DNA from: DAISJM01 sp036821485
GTDB taxonomy: Bacteria > Verrucomicrobiota > Kiritimatiellia > CAIQIC01 > JAGNIJ01
Length of the DNA stretch: 28,557 nucleotides
Direction of reading: 5' to 3'
Assembly: GCA_036821485.1 (NCBI GenBank)
Contig: DAISJM010000043.1
Location: 1-28,557 of the forward strand
Under the pieces are notes generated by a model. The model was not told the DNA's origin. It saw only the letters and a list, made by a program, of their open reading frames with translations, and searched no databases. The position numbers and the translations under genes are program-made. The stretch's first letter is position 1. Every line of letters begins with the position of its first letter. This document shows, piece after piece, positions 7,167 through 15,638 of the stretch.

Positions 7167-7865
7167 TCAAGGCTGGGGCGGTGGGGTCAGGATTGGCGTA
7201 GGCGTGGGGGCCGGGAGCTTCCCGGCCTTTTGGAGTTCGGCCTGCTCGCGCAGGGCGCGCTCGATGCCTTCGCCCATGCCGACGGCCGGGCTGGTGGCTG
7301 CGTTGCGCAGTTCGGGGTGTTCGTTGAGATAACTTTCGATGCCTTCGCCCAGACCGGTCTGGGGACGTTTGACCTTCTCGGCGAGTTCGGGGTTTTCGCG
7401 CAGTACGCTCTCGATGCCTTCGCCCATACCCTCGGTGGGCCGGCTGAGCTTGTCGGCCAATTCCGGGTGTTCACGCAGGTAACTCTCGATACCTTCGCCC
7501 TTCCATGCGGTTTGTGTGGGCGCGCCTTCGTCGATGATGCCGCCGGCGACTTCCGCATTCGGATCGGTGGCGAGAAAGAGCCGGATGGTCTCGTCGCCCT
7601 TGCGCAGGACAACCACCTCGGTGTCATAGTCGGCTTCCACGACCTCGATGCCGCCATAGGCTTCGCCGACCTCGATGAACTTGTTCCAGTTTTCGGCCGT
7701 ATTGACGATGCCGACCTTGATACCGTCGGCATTCTTGATCATCGCGGAGATGCGCAGATCGCGCGCGAATCCGGGCAGAGGTTTCTCGGCGGAATCATTG
7801 GTTTGGGCAAAAGCACTTCCGGCGAGACAGGCAATACACAGCACAACAGCGAAGAACCGATTCAT
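7167..7865 (-). CDS. Small secreted protein with four GEGIE repeats
   Basis: 232 residues from the ATG at 7865, preceded by GAAGGGG; the frame is open further upstream but that extension has no ribosome binding site and would bury the signal peptide. Residues 1-20 are a signal peptide (MNRFFAVVLCIACLAGSAFA/Q). A central alpha/beta region of about 90 residues contains no motif I recognise. The C-terminal half has four tandem repeats of about 24 residues beginning GEGIESYLREHPEL, GEGIESVLRENPEL, GEGIESYLNEHPEL and GEGIERALREQAEL, each predicted as a short amphipathic helix and joined by Pro/Thr/Gly linkers. The tail is PTPTPILTPPPQP, which could cross the periplasm or cell wall. It lies between a GT39-like gene and the anchored protein. 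Function unknown. Confidence 0.8.
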   Translation of the reverse strand: MNRFFAVVLCIACLAGSAFAQTNDSAEKPLPGFARDLRISAMIKNADGIKVGIVNTAENWNKFIEVGEAYGGIEVVEADYDTEVVVLRKGDETIRLFLATDPNAEVAGGIIDEGAPTQTAWKGEGIESYLREHPELADKLSRPTEGMGEGIESVLRENPELAEKVKRPQTGLGEGIESYLNEHPELRNAATSPAVGMGEGIERALREQAELQKAGKLPAPTPTPILTPPPQP

Positions 7866-7949
7866 GGGACCCCTTCTTTTATAGAGAACAGGACATAGGA
7901 CACTGGAAACCGCGGTCAGGTTCAAACAAAAAAGACCGGGCAGGGCGAA

Positions 7950-10577
7950 TCAGTGGCGTTCGATGACGGCGGCTCGTCCCACAAGCACCCCGAGATCGGA
8001 GGGCATTTTGCGCTCCTGCGGGTCCCATGTGGGTGATACGCCCAACTTCAGCCACTTCTGCCCGGCATTGCGCTCCACGTTCACGGGCCATGCTTCCCAA
8101 GTCCATCGATCCTGCAGAAACTGGCGCGGGGTTGAGTTTGTGCCGTAGGAATAGAGGGTAACCGTAGTAAGGCCGCCATCGCCCGCTTCCGGGGCTTTGG
8201 CAAACAGAAGGAACAGCGATTCGCCATCGGGGAGCGGCATGAGCATGGCTGAAGACCCGCGCGTCCATCGGGCCTTCATGGGCTTCAGGGTGACCGTCGT
8301 CCCCGGGCGCGTTGCGCCGGTCCACGACGACACGTTGTTGCTCGATGCCAGCTTGATGTCGGAGATGAGTACCGGGTTTGTGGCGACAAGCGTGACCTCG
8401 CGCCAGTCCGGCCGGAGAACGAGCGGGATTTGCAGTAGCGTCCATTCATCATCCAGCGGAATGACTTGAATGTCGTGCGCGGGCGGGACCCCATCTCCCG
8501 AGACGCTGAGACTGGAAACATCGGACTCTGGCTCGTGGACGAACAGCAGCAGGCGGTTTCCTGTGGGCTCATCAAAATCGTCGCGCAGGATACGCAGCGG
8601 ACGTCCGGATTCGACGGATGTCGTCTCAATCTCCCACGCCTTCTCGCGGATGCCGGCGAAATTGCGCAGCGCCATGTTGCTTTCATCGGGCGTATAGACG
8701 AAGGGGTAACGGCCCCAGCCTGACGATCCGGGGTAATCCCGTTTCATGGCGAACAGGGTCAGGTCGATTTGCGACTCTTCGCGGCGGTTCGGCGGGCGGA
8801 ACTTTTCCTCGCGAAGCCGTTCCGATCCGAAGGTGGCGTGCCATCGCGGCTGGAAAGAGAACTGCTCCGCGCGCGGCGGCTGGAAGGGTGTGACGAAGAA
8901 AGCCGGCCGACCGGATTCCCTCATGATGCGGCGCCAGGCTTTCAGCGCGGCGGTGTAGTCGGATCGCGTTTCGTTGTCGAGGCTGAGCGTGGGGATGCCG
9001 TAGTAATGTTCAAACGGCGCCGCGAAGCGCGAGTACTCGCACAGCAGGATTCCATTCTCCTTCTTCACCACCGCAGCGATCTGGCCGAAGTAGTCCGTCA
9101 GGCCCTTGTACGCCGTGGTGGTGATCCATGTCGTTCGCCCCTGGACTTGCAGCAGGACCAGCAGCGCGGCAGATACGGGGGTCAGCCACGCAGGGCGATG
9201 GCGGAGCGGCAGGCCGAGAAGAAGAGCGGTGAGGGAGAGAGCCAACAGCGGGATCAGCGCGGTCAGCATGTAGCGGGTCATGAAGAAATCGTACATGACG
9301 CCGATCATCAGCGTGGCCGGCACAACGCATGCGAGGAAAGCGAGACGCTCGCGGGTTCGTTGGCGGCCCGCGGCGAGCGCGAAGAGACCGAGAAGGCCAA
9401 GGGCAGCGATGGGGCGCGACAGCATCGACACGACGACGGGGAGATCGGTGCGATAGACGTAGTGGTAGATCTGGCGCGTGAGACGCGGCCGGTCTTCGGG
9501 CGTCGGCAACCACGCGTAGAGTCCGGCAAAGAGAAGGACCAGGAATGCACCCGCCATCAGGCCGGCCCAGCGCGGCCAGTCGCGCAAGGGCGCTGCATCG
9601 GTTCGCCGGCAGCCGAAGAGGACGACAACGATGGCGCTTGCGGCAACGATAGCGGAAAGCGCCACGAGGACGTTCTCCGTTGGCCAGAGCGCCTGGATGC
9701 GGCGGCCGAGATTGTACGGATCGGTGACGTAGAGCGACTGGAGAACAAACACGAGGAGACCGGCCGCGGCCACGCACGGGTACACGAGAAAATCGCGTCT
9801 TCCGGCCAAGATGATGGCGGCCACCACGAGCGCTGTCGGCAAGGCGAGCATCCAGGCGGTGATGTGGAAGAACGGGGCCAGGCCGATGGCGAGGGCGCCG
9901 AGAGCGAGATCGCGTTGCGAGCGGCCGGTTGTGTCCTTCCATGCCGAGAGCACGAGCGTCACGCCGCCGAAGAAGAAGAAACTCGCGATGACCTCGGGAC
10001 GCGCGTAGCGCGCGTGCCAGATGAGTAGCGGATTCGATACGTAAAACAGGAAGGTCAGCAGTCCGGCGGCGGGATGGTCCATCAGCAGTCGCGAGAGGCG
10101 CGCCAGCGCAAGGCCGGCGAGGATCGCGAAGAAGGGGGCAACATACCACGCGCCAAATGGTAGGCCGATGGCGGGGAACACGGCCATAAGCAGCGGGTAG
10201 GCGGGCTGGAAATGAACACCCACGCGCGCCTGGTTGATATCCTTTACCCAGAGACAGCCGTCCTTCGTCTGTGTGGCCGTGCGATGGCGGTAGAGAAAAT
10301 CGGGACGGGTCTTCGGCGGCACGCGCGAGAGAAGGGGATCGACGTAGGTGAACGATCCGTGCTGGGCAATGGCTTGCGCAGCGTTGACATAGGCGGCTGC
10401 ATCCTGGCCGCCGATGAGTTCCTCGTGCGGCCGGAAGAGCAGGATAGCGGCGGCGACCAGCGCGCCGGCCCACAGCGCCGCGCCGTTGGGCAGAGCGCGT
10501 TCCTCACGCCGGCGAAGAAGCCGGACGAGCAAAAGCGCTGCCACAAGCCAGAGAATCGGGCCGGCGGCGAAAATCAT
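7950..10577 (-). CDS. GT39-like (GT-C) membrane glycosyltransferase with C-terminal soluble domain
   Basis: 875 residues; ATG at 10577 is preceded by GAGGG eight bases upstream. Residues 1-480 hold many hydrophobic helices, starting MIFAAGPILWLVAALLLVRL. The first external loop contains GGQDAAAYVNAAQAIAQHGS (Asp59), in the place of the catalytic acidic residue of GT-C enzymes such as ArnT, PMT and family GT39. Members transfer a sugar from a polyprenyl or dolichyl phosphate donor on the outer face of the membrane. From about residue 480 the protein is soluble, with beta-rich sequence to the end, longer than a typical GT39. The upstream neighbour is a TolB-like lipoprotein 67 bases away on the same strand. 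A role in envelope glycan or protein glycosylation is inferred; the substrate cannot be read from sequence. Confidence 0.75.
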   Translation of the reverse strand: MIFAAGPILWLVAALLLVRLLRRREERALPNGAALWAGALVAAAILLFRPHEELIGGQDAAAYVNAAQAIAQHGSFTYVDPLLSRVPPKTRPDFLYRHRTATQTKDGCLWVKDINQARVGVHFQPAYPLLMAVFPAIGLPFGAWYVAPFFAILAGLALARLSRLLMDHPAAGLLTFLFYVSNPLLIWHARYARPEVIASFFFFGGVTLVLSAWKDTTGRSQRDLALGALAIGLAPFFHITAWMLALPTALVVAAIILAGRRDFLVYPCVAAAGLLVFVLQSLYVTDPYNLGRRIQALWPTENVLVALSAIVAASAIVVVLFGCRRTDAAPLRDWPRWAGLMAGAFLVLLFAGLYAWLPTPEDRPRLTRQIYHYVYRTDLPVVVSMLSRPIAALGLLGLFALAAGRQRTRERLAFLACVVPATLMIGVMYDFFMTRYMLTALIPLLALSLTALLLGLPLRHRPAWLTPVSAALLVLLQVQGRTTWITTTAYKGLTDYFGQIAAVVKKENGILLCEYSRFAAPFEHYYGIPTLSLDNETRSDYTAALKAWRRIMRESGRPAFFVTPFQPPRAEQFSFQPRWHATFGSERLREEKFRPPNRREESQIDLTLFAMKRDYPGSSGWGRYPFVYTPDESNMALRNFAGIREKAWEIETTSVESGRPLRILRDDFDEPTGNRLLLFVHEPESDVSSLSVSGDGVPPAHDIQVIPLDDEWTLLQIPLVLRPDWREVTLVATNPVLISDIKLASSNNVSSWTGATRPGTTVTLKPMKARWTRGSSAMLMPLPDGESLFLLFAKAPEAGDGGLTTVTLYSYGTNSTPRQFLQDRWTWEAWPVNVERNAGQKWLKLGVSPTWDPQERKMPSDLGVLVGRAAVIERH

Positions 10578-10644
10578 GGGGTCGCCCTCACGTTGATGAG
10601 CATCATAGGGACGCGCGGCGTCGCGTCAATGGCGGACCGGTGGG

Positions 10645-11508
10645 TTACCGCTCGATGAACAGATCGGGACGGCCGGCGTCACCCGTCATGGTGACCTGCG
10701 CGAAGCGATCGGACGGAATGTGGTGGATGAGGATATCCGTGCTCTTGCCCTCGGTCTGGCTCGCGATCCAGTCGGGATCGTTGGACCAGAACTGGTTGTC
10801 AAACGGAGCGCTTTGCGGCGAATGGATGGAGCCTGCCACCTTGCCGTTGGCGGCGTTGACGAGGGATAAGCGGTGGTGGCCGTCCTCGTTCCGGGTGACC
10901 AGCTTGCCGTCGGGCGAGAAGCTTGAGGAACAGCCGGCGCTCAGTTCGCGGCTATGATTGGCGGCGAGATCGAAGATGCGAATACGCGGGCCGAAGCTTC
11001 GGATGGTGGCGGTCATGCTGTGGCCGTCGTGCGCCACATCGATTTCGCGGAACGTGTAACCAGAGGCGACGGTACGGACGGCGCGTGTCTGAAGCTGAAC
11101 GGCCTTGACCTTCTTGCCATCGGTGAAAAGGACCTCGCTTCCATCAGGCATCCAAGCCACGGCCCTCGGGTCTTCCGCTTCGGCGAGGAGTTCGGGTTCA
11201 CCGCCGCCGGCGTCGACGCGCATGATCTTCCGGCCGCGAACGAAGGCAACCTGTTTGCCGTCGGATGACCAGCGGGGGTAGGTCCCCTCGCGCGCGAGCG
11301 ATACGGGAGTCTTTTCGCCCAGTGTCTGTCTGTAGATGCCGTCGGTCCGCTCGAAGACGACAGCTCCGCGTGGGAGTTCGGACAAGATACGGCTCTCATC
11401 TGTTGCGTCCTTGGCGCCGGCCGTAGAAGACGCGTTTCCGCAGCCCGGCAGTGCCGCGAGGACAAGTGAGGCCGCAAATAACGTATAGAGTTTGAACGCT
11501 TGCATCAT
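10645..11508 (-). CDS. TolB-like beta-propeller lipoprotein
   Basis: 287 residues if translation starts at the ATG pair 11508/11505. The open frame extends to 11604 but that would cross the divergent gene start and hide the signal peptide. Residues 3-22 are a hydrophobic export signal ending in LAALPGC; Cys23 would be the lipidated residue, although Pro at -2 makes the lipobox atypical. The mature part has PD40/TolB-type blades: YPRWSSDGKQVAFVRG, VAWMPDGSEVLFTDG and SSSFSPDGKLVTRNEDG. It is therefore probably a periplasmic propeller tethered to a membrane. No Pal, TolA or TolR gene is near, so it is not the classical TolB. It may form an operon with the GT39-like gene downstream. Confidence 0.75.
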   Translation of the reverse strand: MMQAFKLYTLFAASLVLAALPGCGNASSTAGAKDATDESRILSELPRGAVVFERTDGIYRQTLGEKTPVSLAREGTYPRWSSDGKQVAFVRGRKIMRVDAGGGEPELLAEAEDPRAVAWMPDGSEVLFTDGKKVKAVQLQTRAVRTVASGYTFREIDVAHDGHSMTATIRSFGPRIRIFDLAANHSRELSAGCSSSFSPDGKLVTRNEDGHHRLSLVNAANGKVAGSIHSPQSAPFDNQFWSNDPDWIASQTEGKSTDILIHHIPSDRFAQVTMTGDAGRPDLFIER

Positions 11509-11590
11509 CTGGCCGTCTATGTTCTGTCGGACATTGTCGGTTGCGGAACGTTCAATAACGAGCGAAAATGCGGGCCGCTGCGGAGAATAC

Positions 11591-12733
11591 ATGGGGAGAA
11601 TCATCCAACATTTCAGAGAGCGGTGGAATTACTGGCTGTATCTCCTGCTCAGCGTGGCGGTCACGGCGGGCGTCTTCTCCTATCTCTTCACCCACATCTC
11701 GTGGCGCGAGGTGCAGGACCTTCTTTTTAACGCCAGCCTTCGCGGCGTCATCATGATGATCACGCTGTCGATGACCATGAACGTATACCGCACGTGGCGG
11801 TACCGGCTTTCGCTGCAGGTTTCGGGCTACGTGCCGTCGTTCGGTTCGCTATTTCTCGTGACGTTGATCCGCGGTTTATGCGTGGATCTGTTGCCGGCGC
11901 GGGCGGGCGCGCTGGTGTACGTCTATCTCGTCACCACGCGGCTGGGTGTTCCATTTGGAGCGGCAGCGTCGAGTTTTGCGCTGACCTTCCTGTTCGACAC
12001 GATCGCGCTGGCGCCGCTGCTGGTGATTGCGGCGGTGTGGGTCTCCGCCTCGGTGCAATTGCCGGCGGGCATTATGATCGGCGGCGGCATCGCGATCTTC
12101 GTGATCACGGGCGTTATCGTGTATTACCTCTCGCCACTGCTGAAGCTGGCAGACTGGTTCTTCACGAAACTGAGTTTCCTGCGTGAGCGGCTGCGGCGGC
12201 GCATCCGCCGGGCGATTGCCGCGTCGGATTACCAGGTGCGCAAGGCGCGCCGGTCGGGTGTGTTCTTCCGGCTGCTGTTTCAGTCCGTGATCGTGCGGCT
12301 GACGAAATACGGCACGCTGTATTTCTTCTTCTACGCGCTGACCCATCCGTATGGCTACAAGCTCTCCGATCTTTCCGTGCCGCGCGTGTTTCTTGGGCTG
12401 GTGTCGGCGGAGATGGCCGCGAGCCTGCCGGTTTCCGGCATTGCCGGATTCGGCGCCTATGAAGGTACGTGGGCGTGGGTATTCCAGATACTCGGGTTTC
12501 CCGGCCACGTCGCCAAGGTTACCAGTGTGTCGCACCATCTCTTTACCCAGCTTTACGGCTACGGCCTGGGCGTGGCAGCGATCCTCCTGCTGATGCTGCC
12601 GGTGTTCAAACGGGTTGGCGGGTTGAAGCGGGAGGTGACGAAGCTGTCGAGTCCGTGGTTGTTCTACCCGGCCTCGCTGGCGCTGCTCGCGGCGGCCGCC
12701 GGAGTGTTGTGGATGATCTACAACGTGGGTTGA
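11591..12733 (+). CDS. UPF0104/flippase-like integral membrane protein
   Basis: 380 residues from ATG 11591, which has GGAG five bases upstream; a longer frame from 11492 lacks a ribosome site and overlaps the divergent promoter region. About eight hydrophobic helices are visible (WLYLLLSVAVTAGVFSYLF, GVIMMITLSMTMNVYRTW and so on to the C-terminus). The loop LPARAGALVYVYLVTTRLGV and the helix SFALTFLFDTIALAPLL correspond to the conserved region of the lysylphosphatidylglycerol-synthase-like transmembrane family. In MprF this domain flips lipids; stand-alone members are often found with glycan genes. A cytoplasmic charged loop (RERLRRRIRRAIAASDYQ) sits mid-protein. Its 3' end overlaps the FrhB-family gene tail to tail by 16 bases. 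Lipid-linked substrate transport is inferred only. Confidence 0.8.
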   Translation: MGRIIQHFRERWNYWLYLLLSVAVTAGVFSYLFTHISWREVQDLLFNASLRGVIMMITLSMTMNVYRTWRYRLSLQVSGYVPSFGSLFLVTLIRGLCVDLLPARAGALVYVYLVTTRLGVPFGAAASSFALTFLFDTIALAPLLVIAAVWVSASVQLPAGIMIGGGIAIFVITGVIVYYLSPLLKLADWFFTKLSFLRERLRRRIRRAIAASDYQVRKARRSGVFFRLLFQSVIVRLTKYGTLYFFFYALTHPYGYKLSDLSVPRVFLGLVSAEMAASLPVSGIAGFGAYEGTWAWVFQILGFPGHVAKVTSVSHHLFTQLYGYGLGVAAILLLMLPVFKRVGGLKREVTKLSSPWLFYPASLALLAAAAGVLWMIYNVG

Positions 12734-14076
12734 GCCGCAGCCCGCCGTGCGCGCGCCGCCGCGTTCCGGATCTTCTGCGCCGTACGCATTCTCATCAGCC
12801 AGTCGCCCAGCCGCGAAAACGCGAGGCGCATTCCGAGATCACGCGACCACGCATGCCGACCGGGAAGGCGCAGGAACGATGCGACAAACTCCGCGCGGCG
12901 TTCGCCCGCTGTCGGCGCAGGAATCGGAAAGCCGTAGTCCGGCACGGGCAGGCCGCGCCCGCGTCGTTCCCCGATCCGGATGAACGCGCCCTTCTTCTTC
13001 GACTTCACCACCGGATCGAACTGGCTTGCGAGCAGCGTGCGGTCGATCTTCTCCACGTGCAGGCTGTGGTCTGCCGCCGCGCGATCGATCAACGCCTGGC
13101 CGCGCTCGGTGCGGCTGAGCAGGAGTGACCAGCCTTCCTGGTAGGGATGGTTGCCCGATGCGTCGCGGATCCACGGATCCATCACGGTGACATCGGACAG
13201 CTCGGCGGAATAGTCCGTGCAAAGCAGGCAGCGGTCGGGACTGTAGAAACACTTGAGGTAATTGAAGGCTGCCTTGATATCCAGCGCGCGGACGCGATGG
13301 ACCTCGCCGTTCTTCAGCGTCACCTGTACGCCGCGAGGCCAATGCTCGCCGCCGCGGTATTCGAGCCGGGCGACATCCTCCGGCCGGATGCCATGCACCT
13401 CGAGCAACTTGAGCGTGGCGTCGCGTTCCAGCGTGCTGTGGCACGCGAGGCCGATCATCATGACGATGTTTTCCGTCAGCGCGGGTCGCCATGCCTCAAG
13501 CTTCCGCAGCGCGTGAAGGTGGCAAGGCAGGCCGATGACGGCGGTCTTTTTCTTCCACTTGGTGATGGGGCCGAGATCCTGCATTTGCGGGACGATGGTG
13601 TACTTCGACTGGGCGGCGGAAATAACCTCATCCTCCGTCGTGGCGAGGAACGGTCGCGTCAGCCACGGGTGTTCCGGCTCCATTCCGCAGACGAGCACCT
13701 GCTCTGCTGCGCCGGTGCGAAGAAGGTGAGCCAGCAGTTCGGTGCCGGCGCCGCCGCTGCTGCCGGCCGCGCGCGTGCGGGAGTTCAGCGAATGGCCGAC
13801 ATACACCTCGCGCAGCACGCCGACCGCGTCCTGCGGTTCTGTCGCGCGGCCGAAGATGCGTTTTGACAACGCCGGGTAATCCACGTCCGCGGGGCAGGGC
13901 CGCATGCAGAGGTCGCAATCCTTGCAGCGCTTCAGATCGGCCTCGGTGATGCGCGGGAAAAGGTCGGCATCCGTGTGGATGAGATCGAGCGGGCACATCT
14001 TGAAGCATGCGCCGCAGCGCACGCAGAGGCCATCTGCGGCCACATGCCAGGGGCGTCGATTTCCGTTTTCGGCCAT
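12718..14076 (-). CDS. FrhB-family iron-sulfur protein (coenzyme F420 hydrogenase/dehydrogenase beta-like)
   Basis: 452 residues. ATG 14076 is chosen because GGAGAGGA lies eight bases upstream and the ferredoxin domain begins at once; the open frame goes on to 14748 but only as antisense to the next gene. Two 4Fe-4S motifs are intact: Cys18, 21, 24, 28 (CVRCGACFKMC) and Cys51, 54, 57, 61 (CKDCDLCMRPC). The FrhB body follows, with GLPCHLHALRKL, GLACHSTLERD and the late signature CFYSPDRCLLCTDYSAELSD. Homologues include the F420-reducing subunit of hydrogenases and many bacterial proteins in exopolysaccharide clusters, often with pyruvyl transferases. No F420 synthesis gene is nearby. A redox step linked to glycan or to the adjoining VTC operon is possible, not shown. 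Confidence 0.85.
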   Translation of the reverse strand: MAENGNRRPWHVAADGLCVRCGACFKMCPLDLIHTDADLFPRITEADLKRCKDCDLCMRPCPADVDYPALSKRIFGRATEPQDAVGVLREVYVGHSLNSRTRAAGSSGGAGTELLAHLLRTGAAEQVLVCGMEPEHPWLTRPFLATTEDEVISAAQSKYTIVPQMQDLGPITKWKKKTAVIGLPCHLHALRKLEAWRPALTENIVMMIGLACHSTLERDATLKLLEVHGIRPEDVARLEYRGGEHWPRGVQVTLKNGEVHRVRALDIKAAFNYLKCFYSPDRCLLCTDYSAELSDVTVMDPWIRDASGNHPYQEGWSLLLSRTERGQALIDRAAADHSLHVEKIDRTLLASQFDPVVKSKKKGAFIRIGERRGRGLPVPDYGFPIPAPTAGERRAEFVASFLRLPGRHAWSRDLGMRLAFSRLGDWLMRMRTAQKIRNAAARARRAAAQPTL

Positions 14077-14161
14077 CCGTCGGGTCCTCTCCGGGTTCAC
14101 CGCAAGTAGATACCCGATTCGCCGCCGCTGTCCAAGCCCAACGGGTTCCCGCCGTTTTGGC

Positions 14162-14190
14162 TTTACCGCGTCGCGCGCTCCTGAATTAAT
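14162..14190 (+). promoter_or_regulatory. Candidate promoter of the VTC-DUF4956-CotH operon
   Basis: TTTACC (14162-14167) and ATTAAT (14185-14190) are 17 bases apart, each 4/6 to consensus. The start codon at 14215 would sit about 18 bases after the predicted initiation site. The AT-rich -10 stands out in a GC-rich intergenic region. Confidence 0.4.
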
Positions 14191-14214
14191 GGAGCGATCA
14201 ATACCGGAAATCCA

Positions 14215-14910
14215 GTGACAGCCATTACCGTCGAGCGCAAATTCACCGCCCCCGCGGACCGGATTGAGCAGGCCTTGCGGCTGCTCGGCCATTTCTGCCT
14301 GCCGGATCCCAAATACCCGGTGGGCGTGATCAAGAGCGTTTACTATGACACGCGCACGTTGGATGCCTATGAAGAAAAGGCGCACGGCCAGTTTCTGAAA
14401 ACCAAGGTGCGCGCGCGGTGGTACGCAGAGAAGAAGCCCGCGCAGGACGAGATGCCTTTGTTCATCGAGGTGAAGCATCGACTCGGCGGCGGACGGCGCA
14501 AGCTGCGCCGCATGCTGCAGGTCAGCCGTTCGTGGATGGAATCGGTGCCGCTGGATGACCCGGCGTTGCGGACGCTGCTCTATGACCACACGCGCGATCT
14601 CGGCGAGCCGCTGCCCGCGGACCTCTTCCCGGTGATCTGTATTGCGTACAGCCGACACCGGTTTGTATGCTCGTTCACCGGCGCCCGTGTGTGTCTGGAT
14701 TTCGACATTCGCGCGGAGCGGGTGAATCCGGGGATCCTGTCGTGCCATGCCTGTCCGTCGCTGGATTCCGTGGTATTCGAGATCAAGGACGTGGGGCAGG
14801 TGGACGTTCCGTGGCTGGACGCGCTGTATGGCGCGGGTTTCCGCAGCCGGAGTTTTTCAAAGTACGGAGAGTGTATTCGTCGAACGCTTGAAGGAGGCGC
14901 GCCGTTATGA
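14215..14910 (+). CDS. VTC-domain (triphosphate tunnel) protein, polyphosphate-polymerase-like
   Basis: 231 residues from GTG 14215; a stop in frame at 14182 leaves this as the only reasonable start, with a weak CCGGAAA upstream. The fold signs of VTC domains are present in order: VERKF near the N-terminus, SVYYDT, the basic strand KTKVRARWY, FIEVKHR, a basic loop GGGRRKLRR, RHRFVC, VVFEIKD and the terminal SFSKYGEC. In yeast Vtc4 this tunnel makes polyphosphate from ATP and binds it with such basic residues. Bacterial members commonly stand beside DUF4956 and CotH genes, as here. The stop overlaps the next start (ATGA), indicating translational coupling. Activity in bacteria is not established, so polymerase function is a hypothesis. 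Confidence 0.85.
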   Translation: MTAITVERKFTAPADRIEQALRLLGHFCLPDPKYPVGVIKSVYYDTRTLDAYEEKAHGQFLKTKVRARWYAEKKPAQDEMPLFIEVKHRLGGGRRKLRRMLQVSRSWMESVPLDDPALRTLLYDHTRDLGEPLPADLFPVICIAYSRHRFVCSFTGARVCLDFDIRAERVNPGILSCHACPSLDSVVFEIKDVGQVDVPWLDALYGAGFRSRSFSKYGECIRRTLEGGAPL

Positions 14911-15605
14911 ACAACCTCAGCATGCTCAAAGCCATCCAGGAGTTTCAGGAGGTGGCGAACAAACTGGATCCCGGGGCATTTGCCGTGGCCGTGTTGGCCT
15001 CGCTTGTCGCGTCGTGGGCGGCCAGCGCGATGTACCGCTACTTCTATGAAAGCCGCGGCACGGGCAGCCAGGTGAATCGCGCGTTTCCGCTGCTCGGCAT
15101 TTCCATCACCACGCTGTTCATAGGCGTGCAGGTGTCACTGCCGCTGTCGCTCGGTCTCCTCGGCGCGCTGTCGATCATCCGTTTCCGCACGCCGATCAAG
15201 GAACCGGAAGAAGTCGGCTTCATCATGCTGGTGATTGCATCCGCGGTCTCCTGCGCGACGTTCAACTTCCAGTTTCTGGTCATCCTCTTCGCCATCGCGT
15301 TGGCGGCGTTGCTGCTGACGCGAGGGGCCCGTGCGATCCGGCAGGCGCAGCGTGATGGCGTGCTGCTGGTGACGCTGCCCGATGCCGCGGCCGCAGAGCA
15401 GGTGGACCGGGTAGTGGGCTTCGTTAAGCAGCAGGCGAAGACCTGCAGCCTCGAAAGCTCCACGAGCCGCGATGGGGTCACCAGCCTTCAGATGACTTTC
15501 GGCGGGCTCAAGACCGGGGTGGGGGAACTGCAGGATGGATTGCGGAAGGCTGCGCCCGTCACCGCGATCAATGTGTTCTTGGACCGGCCGGGTGGCATCC
15601 GCTAG
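14907..15605 (+). CDS. DUF4956 family membrane protein
   Basis: 232 residues; start ATG 14907 overlaps the previous stop and has AAGGAGG upstream. Hydrophobic segments lie near residues 24-45 (FAVAVLASLVASWAASAMY), 62-92 and 105-140. The family hallmark LGLLGALSIIRFRTPIKEPE is intact at about residues 80-100, in a loop probably close to the membrane. The C-terminal 85 residues form a soluble alpha/beta domain (VLLVTLPDAAAAEQVDRVV). DUF4956 proteins are regularly encoded with VTC and CotH proteins; no activity is known. A scaffold or channel for the product of the VTC protein is an inference from the neighbourhood. Confidence 0.9.
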   Translation: MNNLSMLKAIQEFQEVANKLDPGAFAVAVLASLVASWAASAMYRYFYESRGTGSQVNRAFPLLGISITTLFIGVQVSLPLSLGLLGALSIIRFRTPIKEPEEVGFIMLVIASAVSCATFNFQFLVILFAIALAALLLTRGARAIRQAQRDGVLLVTLPDAAAAEQVDRVVGFVKQQAKTCSLESSTSRDGVTSLQMTFGGLKTGVGELQDGLRKAAPVTAINVFLDRPGGIR

Positions 15606-15638
15606 ACGGCTCAACGTGGGCCGCGAGGACGATCAGCC

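Noticed and set aside
8769..10028. 419-codon plus-strand open frame opposite the GT39-like gene
   Set aside because: The minus strand encodes ordered membrane helices and a GT-C motif; the plus-strand product is a charge-rich low-complexity translation with no fold.
14077..14748. N-terminal extension of the FrhB-family frame
   Set aside because: It is the antisense of the VTC gene and the intergenic region; the ATG at 14076 has a good ribosome site and precedes the ferredoxin motifs.
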